64,000 nt of DNA from a virus. The DNA is taken from positions 233,895-297,894 of IMG/VR virus record IMGVR_UViG_3300009181_000033; one strand, given 5' to 3'. The translations under genes and the position numbers were made by a program. A model generated the notes under the pieces. That model was given only the letters and a program-made list of their open reading frames with translations, made no database searches and had not been told where the DNA came from. Each line of letters opens with the position of its first letter. The first letter of the stretch is position 1. This document shows positions 16,545-23,883 of this stretch, in pieces.

Positions 16545-18416
16545 TCAGATGACATTCATGTCGAGAACGGTGACGGTGCCGTAGAAGTCCGAGCGGACCA
16601 TCTTCTTGCCGTAGCGGGTCATCACACCCTTACGAGGTGTGAAATCCTCAGGCGCGAAGATTGTAGGGGTCACAATCAGGGGCACGTAAGGAGCGTAGAC
16701 GTATCCGGTCTCGAGGTAGCTGCCACCCTTGTAGCCGACGAGGATCTTGTTGCGAACGAAGTAAGGATCCTTGTAGACGGTGAAGCGGTTGGAGAGGGTG
16801 CCGATGGCCTCTGCACCGATGGTGAAGGGGCTAGCGACCTGGCCCTCGCCGTCCATGGAGAACTTGGGCTTGTAGAGAACTGAGCTCTCGAGGATGGTGG
16901 CGACATCGGGTCCGGTGACCATGAAGTTCGCAGAACCACGGAGTGTCTTGCGGTGGATGGTGTTGGCGACGTCGATGATGGTCTCGATGAGAGTCTCGTA
17001 CCACTCGCGGACGGTGCCTGTGAACTGAGGGCCGATCTGGTATTGGTCGGCTAGTGTTACGCGGCCACCGGTTGTCTTGTTGACGAAGCGACCGGGTGAG
17101 CGGCTCCAATAGTAGTTGGCGCCATTGGCTTGGCTGACTAGGTCGTTGAGGATCTCACGGTCGATCTCGAGGGCGATCTGCTCTGAGAGGATTGAGGTGA
17201 GCTCCACCTCGGCGTCCATGCTGTGGTACGCGTTGAGGTCCTGAGCGAGCTCGGGTGACCACTTGGCGCGTAGCTTGCGGGTCTCGGCGGTGATGCTGAT
17301 GGCCTCGATCTTGATGTCGATCTCTGGGATGACTGGTGAGGGGGTCGAGCCGAAGTCGGACTCGAAGGAGGGGACGGTGATGGTGGCACCGCTGGTGCTG
17401 TCCACGTTGAGCTTTTGGTCAAGAACGAATGTGAACTTGCCGGTAGCGGTGGGAGTAAAGGCAGCAACGCCGTTGGCACCCTTCACGAGCATGAGAACGT
17501 GAGTGCCGTTGAGGGCATTTGGTGTAAATGTGAAGGCCGAGTTGTCCCAGTCACCGCGCTTGTTGAGGCGGCGAAGGTTCTTGATGCCTGTGCCGCCTTG
17601 GTAGGTGTCGCCCCAGGCGTCGGCGCCGGTGATGCCGGCGTGGAGAGCGATCTGGTTGACGGCGAGGCGGTCAATGGTTGAACCGATTGAGTCAAGCTTG
17701 ACAATCTCGAACATCGCATCGAGCTGACCGAGGTCGAGCGCAGTCTCAACCTGGGCATCGAAGTCGGCGTAGCGGGCGTTAGAACCTGAGAAGTCGAGGG
17801 CTGATCTGAGAACGCCGCCTGCAACCCAAGCTCCTGTACCGCTCCATGAACCGGAGGCGGCGACAGAGGAGTTTGTGAGGTCGACTGTTAGGTTCGAGCC
17901 GGTAACGCGTGAGTAGCCGACGTTAACGAGGTCGTATTGGCCGCCGGTGGCTAGAGAGCCGCTCTGAACGCCTCTGCCGGTGGGGTTGTTGTAGATTGAC
18001 TGGCCACGGGTGTAGGTCGAGGTTGAGTCGGACCCTGGGACGCCAACATTGCTACCGTATGTGTAGTCGAGGTAGAAGATGAGGCCTGATGGGAGACTCA
18101 TTGGTTGAATTGAGACGAGCTCGTTGGCAACGAGGCCACCGAATACGCGGCGAACGATTGGGAACGCGATGTTGGAAAAGCCCTGGATCTGACCGGAGCC
18201 GGCGAGGTTGCCACCGCCGGTTGAAAGGCCATTGCTCTCCTTAAGGACCTGGGCAGCCTGGTTCTCTAGGAGCTGTCCCATCATCTCACGCTTCTGGCCG
18301 TCGAGGCCACGGAGGAGGCCTGTGCGGCTCCACTTCTCGGTGAGGCGTGCGCGCTCGGCACCGACGTGCTTCTCGCGGATGCCCTGAGCTAACTGATCTA
18401 AACTAAAATACTTCAT
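16545..18416 (-). CDS. Major capsid protein (gp23-like)
   Basis: A 623-residue major head protein. The N-terminus (MKYFSLDQLAQGIREKHV, then LLENQAAQVLKE) is helical and contains several L/I-x-E sites, fitting removal of a prohead-targeting propeptide. Conserved blocks follow: IQGFSNIAFPIVRRVFGGLVANELVSIQPMSLPSGLIFYLDY, then KLRAKWSPELAQDLNAYHSMDAEVELTSILSEQIALEIDREIL, then RGSANFMVTGPDVATILE. All are typical of the HK97-fold gp23 family of T4-type phages. It is longer than T4 gp23 (521 aa). The gene is much richer in G+C than most of the window, as is the adjoining part of the scaffold gene. It has its own strong terminator. Confidence 0.96.
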   Translation of the reverse strand: MKYFSLDQLAQGIREKHVGAERARLTEKWSRTGLLRGLDGQKREMMGQLLENQAAQVLKESNGLSTGGGNLAGSGQIQGFSNIAFPIVRRVFGGLVANELVSIQPMSLPSGLIFYLDYTYGSNVGVPGSDSTSTYTRGQSIYNNPTGRGVQSGSLATGGQYDLVNVGYSRVTGSNLTVDLTNSSVAASGSWSGTGAWVAGGVLRSALDFSGSNARYADFDAQVETALDLGQLDAMFEIVKLDSIGSTIDRLAVNQIALHAGITGADAWGDTYQGGTGIKNLRRLNKRGDWDNSAFTFTPNALNGTHVLMLVKGANGVAAFTPTATGKFTFVLDQKLNVDSTSGATITVPSFESDFGSTPSPVIPEIDIKIEAISITAETRKLRAKWSPELAQDLNAYHSMDAEVELTSILSEQIALEIDREILNDLVSQANGANYYWSRSPGRFVNKTTGGRVTLADQYQIGPQFTGTVREWYETLIETIIDVANTIHRKTLRGSANFMVTGPDVATILESSVLYKPKFSMDGEGQVASPFTIGAEAIGTLSNRFTVYKDPYFVRNKILVGYKGGSYLETGYVYAPYVPLIVTPTIFAPEDFTPRKGVMTRYGKKMVRSDFYGTVTVLDMNVI

Positions 18417-18458
18417 TTCTTAATCTCCTGTGTTGTAGTTGGTAAAAATTTGAAACAA

Positions 18459-20528
18459 TCACTTAACAATGCCCGCGAGACGTGCCCAGCGCTCGGCCTC
18501 GAAACCTTCGTTGAGGTTCGTGGCGGCCGCACGGGGGGACGGACGCGAGGATGAACCAATGACTCCGTAGCTGGTTGACTCTGACAACTGCTTGGATGAG
18601 GTACCACGGAGTGCCTTGGTGAGGCTCTCGTACACAAGCTTGACTTCACGCTCATTGCGGGCCTCGTCGAGGCGCTCAATCACTTCGGCCTTCTGGCGCT
18701 TAGTGAGCGACTCATTCTGGAGGAGCTTGTTTGTGTAGAGTAGCTTAGCATTGAACAGATTTGTTTCTGCCAACTTAGCGCGGAGAATAGCGGCCTCCGC
18801 AACCGTTTTTCTGGTCTCGCCATTGATGACGTTACCTCTGCGGACAGCCTCTGTGAGCATGCCCTGGAGACGGCGGGTGCGCATCACCGACTCATTAAAC
18901 TTGCGAGCGTAGAAGTTGTAGGCCTCTTGCATCTTCTTGGCCTGCTTGGCCTTCTTCTGCTGCTCTTGCTTTGCCTTCTGGGCTGCGCCCTTCTGGCCTT
19001 TCTTCTGCTGTTCATTAGCCTGCTTCTCGGCCTGTTTGGCCTGGGACTCGGCTTGCTGCTTGCCTTTCTTGGCTTGTTGTGCCTTCTGCTTGGCCTCTGA
19101 CTGGAGACGGGCTTCGGCACGGAGATTGCGGCGGAGTGACTCTACAGTCTTGCCGGGTTCGTTTGACTGATCGCTGGGCTGCTCGGTGTCAGCGCCGTGC
19201 TCGGCGTCCTCGCCGTGGGCCTGATAAACCTGATCGAGCTCATCGAGCTCATCGAGCTCATTTGCGCTCTTGTCATCAGTGTGCTTGGAGGCGTGGGACT
19301 CTTCCTCGTCTTGGCCTTCGGTTGTGAGGTCGATGTCGACGAATGGATCGCCAAGGTCATCATCCTCGAAATCATCGGAAACATCGCCTGGGCCATGGCC
19401 CCAGCTCTGTGCCTTGGTCTCCGCCTCTTCACGGAGGGCTCTCATGCGACCAATCTCGCGGCGTAGCATGTTTTCATCAATCTCAACGACAACATCATTA
19501 CCAAGTCCGTGTGATTCCATTGTAGCTCCTTCTAAATCAAGATCTTCGTCTTCATCTTCTCCGCCTTCGACCTCTTCATCTCCACCGAGATCAAGGTCTT
19601 CCCCGCCTTCATCTTCCCCGCCTTCGGCCTCTTCATCTCCACCGAGATCAAGGTCTTCCCCGCCTTCATCTTCCCCGCCTTCTTCACCTTCGGCCTCCTC
19701 ACTGGGTGGCTCTGTGATCAAATCGACACCAATGTCGTCAAGGCTATCCTCGAGCTCGTCGGGTAAGTTGGTTAGCTTGAGTGTGAGTTCTGATTCAGAC
19801 AAATTTCTTCTATTTCTTTTCATTTTCTGCTCCGTGAGCTTGGTAAGGGTTGAATAACAATCTTTCAAAACCTTCAAATTCAGCTGTTTTTTATGCGAAT
19901 TGTCAGTGTTTTCGTTTAAGTGCTTATACATATCGCGAACTTTAGCAATAGTTGCAGAAAGACGATCAGAATATCCTCTGGATTCTCTAATTATTTTTCC
20001 GGCGCCTCTCAAAAGTTTGACGTTCTGTACAATGGATCGAATACTAGATTCGATAACTACACTTTTCTTTGATGACATGAGCATACCTAATTTTTCAGCT
20101 GCCTCCCTGCTCAATTCGTATTCTCCAGAAGGGGTTCTTAAAGCATCTAAATCCAAAGTCACTTTCCCTTCTTCATCGGGCATTGATATTGCATCAGCAA
20201 TGGCATCATGGGTCCCGAGTGCCACACTCGAATCAAGTGGAACATCATCAAAATCATCGACAGACGAACCTGCCGGCAGAGCTGTGTCATCTATTGCAGA
20301 CGCAGCTGCTGCAGTCTCAGGAAATTCGTCCATAAGCAGTTTTTCATTGTTGGCCTCAGACTCCTCAGAATTCTCAGCCTCAGAGCTCTCACCAAGCAAT
20401 TGGTGTTCTATGAGATCACGAATACGAGGCGTCACTGCCTCCAGCAAGGCTCTTTTGGCGTTATCTTCTGCCACTTCTTTTAATTTTTTAACATCGGCCA
20501 ACGCCTCTTCATAAAGCTGCTTAGACAT
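18459..20528 (-). CDS. Prohead scaffold/core protein (gp22-like)
   Basis: A 689-residue acidic protein directly upstream of the capsid gene, the place of T4 gene 22. The N-terminus ADVKKLKEVAEDNAKRALLEAVTPRI is a long amphipathic helix. The middle has E/D/G-rich repeats (19-residue unit, residues about 285-325) and a Lys/Gln/Ala coiled coil (QKAQQAKKGKQQ region, about 470-540). The last residues FEAERWARLAGIVK match the C-terminus of the ParB-like protein at 12742. It is over twice the length of T4 gp22 (269 aa). Base composition changes sharply near 19790: the capsid-proximal part is GC-rich, the 5' part AT-rich. The scaffold role is inferred from position, charge and coiled coil. Confidence 0.8.
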   Translation of the reverse strand: MSKQLYEEALADVKKLKEVAEDNAKRALLEAVTPRIRDLIEHQLLGESSEAENSEESEANNEKLLMDEFPETAAAASAIDDTALPAGSSVDDFDDVPLDSSVALGTHDAIADAISMPDEEGKVTLDLDALRTPSGEYELSREAAEKLGMLMSSKKSVVIESSIRSIVQNVKLLRGAGKIIRESRGYSDRLSATIAKVRDMYKHLNENTDNSHKKQLNLKVLKDCYSTLTKLTEQKMKRNRRNLSESELTLKLTNLPDELEDSLDDIGVDLITEPPSEEAEGEEGGEDEGGEDLDLGGDEEAEGGEDEGGEDLDLGGDEEVEGGEDEDEDLDLEGATMESHGLGNDVVVEIDENMLRREIGRMRALREEAETKAQSWGHGPGDVSDDFEDDDLGDPFVDIDLTTEGQDEEESHASKHTDDKSANELDELDELDQVYQAHGEDAEHGADTEQPSDQSNEPGKTVESLRRNLRAEARLQSEAKQKAQQAKKGKQQAESQAKQAEKQANEQQKKGQKGAAQKAKQEQQKKAKQAKKMQEAYNFYARKFNESVMRTRRLQGMLTEAVRRGNVINGETRKTVAEAAILRAKLAETNLFNAKLLYTNKLLQNESLTKRQKAEVIERLDEARNEREVKLVYESLTKALRGTSSKQLSESTSYGVIGSSSRPSPRAAATNLNEGFEAERWARLAGIVK
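19561..19690. repeat. 57-bp tandem repeat inside the scaffold gene
   Basis: Two nearly identical 57-bp units (19561-19617 and 19618-19674) and the start of a third encode the 19-residue acidic unit containing GGEDEGGEDLDLGGD. The frame is preserved. Confidence 0.9.
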
Positions 20529-20585
20529 CTATTGTTTCCTTACTTGTGTTGCTGTTTGTCATAACTATGAACTATATCATGTTTT

Positions 20586-21101
20586 TTATTTTGAATCACC
20601 AAAATTAAGAAATGTTCCATCTTCAGAAATTGGATTAGCTATTACATTTGCAGATGGATTAGCTGTGCCGCCTGAACCAATTGTTAAATTTGGCTTATAC
20701 GATGAAGCACTTAGCGCGGCATCATCTGCATCTGAATCTGGCAAAGACCAAGAGCCGGCCCCAGGTGATCTTAGATCGGGCATGTAAGGGTTCGCTGGAA
20801 AGCCGATCGAGAGGCTCTCCGTCTTCTTTGGTCTAGAAACGGATGTTAAATCAGGAACTGTTTCTTTAGCGATGGTCCTGGGGTTTGTCGACCAAAGGCC
20901 TTGATCGAAATCATTTAAGTGACTTAAAGCAGTAGATCGGGCAGCCCGGGCAGCATCCTCCGGTTTTTCGGAGGAGGAATAAAAATCACCAGCAGCAACT
21001 TTATCATTAAAGAGGCCTTTTAAGCGCAGCCATTTTTGAGCGCCTTCAGTTGACCTATATGGTATATAGTCGATGTATCTGCCTGAACCCGGGATGCCCA
21101 T
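20586..21101 (-). CDS. Small head-locus protein, duplicate A
   Basis: A 171-residue protein, paralogue of the next gene upstream. Shared blocks are GRYIDYIPY at the start, the WSTNPR and ETVPDLTSVSR segments, GFPANPYMPDLRSPG and SYKPNLTIGSGGTANPSANV near the end. It is Pro/Ser/Gly-rich and looks extended rather than globular. The position between the scaffold and the tagged small genes suggests a head-associated protein such as a decoration or core component. No known family. Confidence 0.65.
   Translation of the reverse strand: MGIPGSGRYIDYIPYRSTEGAQKWLRLKGLFNDKVAAGDFYSSSEKPEDAARAARSTALSHLNDFDQGLWSTNPRTIAKETVPDLTSVSRPKKTESLSIGFPANPYMPDLRSPGAGSWSLPDSDADDAALSASSYKPNLTIGSGGTANPSANVIANPISEDGTFLNFGDSK
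20629..20714. repeat. 86-bp direct repeat, copy 1 (copy 2 at 21162-21247)
   Basis: Identical 86-bp stretches 533 bases apart code for the same C-terminal segment in the two duplicate genes. The rest of the two genes is much less alike, which suggests gene conversion or strong constraint here. Confidence 0.9.
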
Positions 21102-21109
21102 CTATAACC

Positions 21110-21646
21110 TCAAGATTTTTTTGTAGAAGATCCCTTGACCAAAACGGGGGTTGCTGCAACAATTGGATTAGCTATTACATTTGCAGATGGATTAGCTGTG
21201 CCGCCTGAACCAATTGTTAAATTTGGCTTATACGATGAAGCACTTAGTGCGTCATCACCTGAATCTGGCAAAGACCAATTGTCGCTTCCTGGACCACCAG
21301 AAGAACCAGGTGATCTCAAGTCAGGCATGTAGGGGTTTGCTGGAAAGCCTGCCTTGGCTGCGGTTGGAGCTGAGGCTCTAGAAACGGATGTTAAATCAGG
21401 AACTGTTGCAGCCGGATCTTTCCTTGGATTTGTCGACCAAGTCTCTGGATCAAAATCCCCAGAGAGGTTGGCGTAATTCGTCCTAATGCCGGTGGCAACT
21501 GTGGTGAGATCATCGCCGGCATAAACACTTCCAACATCTGCTTGGGAGCTCTGGTTATTAAAAAGTCCTTTAATTTTATCGTAAATAGCCTTAGATCTTG
21601 GTTCTTGTGGCACGTACTTTGTGTATCTTCCTGTTCCTACCGACAT
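21110..21646 (-). CDS. Small head-locus protein, duplicate B
   Basis: A 178-residue paralogue of the adjoining downstream gene, eight bases away. It has the same GRYTKYVPQ start, IKGLFNNQ, WSTNPR, VPDLTSVSR, FPANPYMPDLRSPG and TIGSGGTANPSANVIANPI blocks. An 86-bp stretch (21162-21247) is identical to 20629-20714, so the pair arose by tandem duplication with recent sequence exchange. Role unknown, probably structural. Confidence 0.65.
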   Translation of the reverse strand: MSVGTGRYTKYVPQEPRSKAIYDKIKGLFNNQSSQADVGSVYAGDDLTTVATGIRTNYANLSGDFDPETWSTNPRKDPAATVPDLTSVSRASAPTAAKAGFPANPYMPDLRSPGSSGGPGSDNWSLPDSGDDALSASSYKPNLTIGSGGTANPSANVIANPIVAATPVLVKGSSTKKS

Positions 21647-21671
21647 ATGTCACCTTCCATTCTTTTTAAAG

Positions 21672-21917
21672 TCAAATGTTTCCACGGAGACGACGGCGTG
21701 TTTCAGCTATTCTTGCGAGACGACGGCGTAATCTTGTCTCCTCAATTTTTAATGCCTTCATGTAATCAATTGTTTTTTCTAAAGCCTTTTCGCTCCCAAC
21801 CTCGCCTGCATCAAGCTCCTCTGTGTCCTTGGCACGATCCTCAGTGGACTCCATATCGCCAAACTTGGAGACCTCCTGGAGTATGATTTTACGAAGCATG
21901 GTATTTGTCAATTTCAT
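21672..21917 (-). CDS. Small protein with N-terminal packaging-type tag
   Basis: An 81-residue protein. The start MKLTNTMLRKIILQEVSKFG is the shared tag helix, including an L-Q-E site. It is followed by an acidic stretch and a basic helical end (EETRLRRRLARIAETRRRLRG). The acid-then-base layout resembles small prohead core proteins such as T4 gp67, gp68 or the internal proteins, but no direct homology is claimed. A clear GGAGAG ribosome site precedes the ATG. Confidence 0.65.
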   Translation of the reverse strand: MKLTNTMLRKIILQEVSKFGDMESTEDRAKDTEELDAGEVGSEKALEKTIDYMKALKIEETRLRRRLARIAETRRRLRGNI

Positions 21918-21972
21918 TTTTAATCTCTCCGTGATAACAAATCTTAAATATTATTCAATATGATTTTTTCAG

Positions 21973-22386
21973 TTATTTCTTAAGAGAAGAACCCATAAAA
22001 GCAAGTTCTGCCCACTTTGAAGTCACTTCTTCTCCAAAGATTTCATTGGGTTCAGCTGAGGCCAATGCTTGTTCGACTAAACCACCAGCTTGAGAAGTAA
22101 ATTTGCCCTTTGTATCTCCTTCAAGCATTTTTGGAAGTGTGGATGCAGCAGTGTCAGCCAAAATCATTTCCATTATTTTGTTTCCCCCCGACTCCTTTTT
22201 TATGGCATTAGAAAGATAAGGTGTTATTTTTCTTTGGGGTTGTTGTAAAGCACTTGAAGTTGTGGACTTGGTAGAATGAATAACCTGATTTCCTCGTGAG
22301 GAATTTGGCGAGCCTATTCCTTCGCTAAGTATTTCAACCAAACATTCCTTTACAATATTTTTTAATTCAAATTTTGACAATTTCAT
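21973..22386 (-). CDS. Head-locus protein with N-terminal packaging-type tag
   Basis: A 137-residue protein. I start at ATG 22386 (MKLSKFELKNIVKECLVEIL) with AAGGAGAT upstream; an adjoining TTG would add one residue. The N-terminus is the shared tag and holds L-V-E and L-S-E sites. The middle is Ser/Gln-rich and flexible. The C-terminal half is helical (NKIMEMILADTAASTLPKML). It lies directly downstream of the protease gene. A packaged or core protein is inferred. Confidence 0.65.
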   Translation of the reverse strand: MKLSKFELKNIVKECLVEILSEGIGSPNSSRGNQVIHSTKSTTSSALQQPQRKITPYLSNAIKKESGGNKIMEMILADTAASTLPKMLEGDTKGKFTSQAGGLVEQALASAEPNEIFGEEVTSKWAELAFMGSSLKK

Positions 22387-22410
22387 CAAAGATCTCCTTG
22401 CGACATGTGA

Positions 22411-23022
22411 TCACTTCCTTGTGGCCAATATGTCATTAATGATTCTGTCAATTCTATCAGATTTGTTAAAAACTTTTCTTAATTCAAACGAATTAATTGT
22501 TTTCCCCTCAGGAAGCATAAAGGCTCCAGGAGTAGAGGGCTCAGAAACGTAGTCCCAACATATCAATTGAAAATCATCCTGAACGATGTGATAATCTCCT
22601 TGTTTTTTTGTGGAACCGACTCCCCTAGAAGATATTCCCAGCTTGACACCTGATTCCACCAAGGACTGCAGTATCTTTCCTGATGGTGTGTCCAGAAGCT
22701 CCACTGTCCCATAAACAACCCCCTTTTCAAGATGAGCTTCTTTGACTATGTGAGAAACATTCTTGAGGTTGACGACAGAAGAATCTGGGTGATCCAATTC
22801 GCCGAGGGCCCTATTTTCAGAAATAAACTTTTGATAATTTCTAATTTCTCTCTCGAGAACGGCAGTGGGATATATCCTTCCATTTTGGTTCAAGGTGTCT
22901 GATTTTTGAAGGATGCCCTTCATGACAACCTTGCCACCATTCTTCTCACGAGATTCTTTGATCATCTCGGGAGTATAGTCAAAAACTTCATACGAATTTA
23001 GAAGCCTTAAATCTTGTCCCAT
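22411..23022 (-). CDS. Prohead core protease (gp21-like)
   Basis: A 203-residue serine protease of the T4 gp21 (S77-like) family. Diagnostic blocks are LNQNGRIYPTAVLEREI, then ALGELDHPDSS with the catalytic His (about residue 78), then VKLGISSRGVGS with the catalytic Ser (about 131), and WDYVSEPSTPGAFM. The enzyme is activated inside the prohead, cuts scaffold and capsid propeptides after L/I-x-E sites, and then degrades itself. The length is close to T4 gp21 (212 aa). It lies between the portal/core genes and the scaffold and capsid genes, as in T4. Confidence 0.93.
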   Translation of the reverse strand: MGQDLRLLNSYEVFDYTPEMIKESREKNGGKVVMKGILQKSDTLNQNGRIYPTAVLEREIRNYQKFISENRALGELDHPDSSVVNLKNVSHIVKEAHLEKGVVYGTVELLDTPSGKILQSLVESGVKLGISSRGVGSTKKQGDYHIVQDDFQLICWDYVSEPSTPGAFMLPEGKTINSFELRKVFNKSDRIDRIINDILATRK

Positions 23023-23025
23023 AGC

Positions 23026-23883
23026 TTACTCCTTCGACTCCAATTCCTCTTTTAATCTGGAATATAACATAAATCTGGTAACGGTTGAATCGTCCACGTC
23101 TCCCAAGTTTTCTTGAATTAGGCACGATTTAACTTCATCAAGTTTGCTCTTCACATACTCGTTCTTTTGATCCTCGGTCTCGTATTGCTCTATGAGCTCC
23201 AATAAATTATCCTTGGCTTCATGTAGCTTCATCTTGATTGATGACATATCGTCAGAAGCAGTTGAAAAAGCGTACGCCCTTATGAGACTCTTCTGTTGTT
23301 CATTAAGCACAGAATCGTATTTTTCATTCAACTTCTTTGTCATAACCTTCATCAGCAATCTCGCTGAACCATTTGTGTCCTCGGTTATTGTTTGATCGAC
23401 AGGGGCTGACTTTTCAGTAACTAACCACTTCATCAATTGATCTTCATATTGTGCCATCTTCAAGAGATCTTTATTGGGAGATCTCCATTCATTCATCAAT
23501 GTTTGAATTGTGGCAAGCGCTCTATATTCATTAACATGTTGATCATAAAAATTATCATCATTAATGACGTGATTAATGTGCTTGATCAACAATGACTTTT
23601 CACGATCGATTGCTGCGTGATTCATGGACACAGCGGCAGACTTCGCTTCCCTGAGGATTGAGGCAGCCACGTGCTCGGAAGAAACAGTTGTCTTTACCAA
23701 AGAATTAATTAAACGAAATTCTTTATAAAGATTAGTTCCTGGTTTGTAGTGCCTCTTAAGGATCCTAAGGGCACCAGCAGACCTCTTTTTGTCATCCTCT
23801 ATCAAAGATTTTGAAATGGTCCTTACCAAGAACTCATAAAGAAGCATTGAATTTCTTTTCTTATTATGGTTCCTTCCGCTCAT
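23026..23883 (-). CDS. Hypothetical helical protein of the prohead-core locus
   Basis: A 285-residue, mainly helical protein between portal and protease, where T4 keeps the core genes 67 and 68. It starts MSGRNHNKKRNSMLLYEFLVRTISKSLIEDD and includes charged helices (LYKEFRLINSLVKTTVSSEHVAASILREAKSA), ending FMLYSRLKEELESKE. Its ATG overlaps the portal stop by 4 bases. No catalytic motif. A core or portal-assembly role is inferred from position only. Confidence 0.65.
   Translation of the reverse strand: MSGRNHNKKRNSMLLYEFLVRTISKSLIEDDKKRSAGALRILKRHYKPGTNLYKEFRLINSLVKTTVSSEHVAASILREAKSAAVSMNHAAIDREKSLLIKHINHVINDDNFYDQHVNEYRALATIQTLMNEWRSPNKDLLKMAQYEDQLMKWLVTEKSAPVDQTITEDTNGSARLLMKVMTKKLNEKYDSVLNEQQKSLIRAYAFSTASDDMSSIKMKLHEAKDNLLELIEQYETEDQKNEYVKSKLDEVKSCLIQENLGDVDDSTVTRFMLYSRLKEELESKE

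Noticed and set aside
19270-19857. 195-codon Ser/Pro-rich frame on the plus strand
   Set aside because: It is the complement of the acidic E/D/G repeats of the scaffold gene; composition is fully explained by that.
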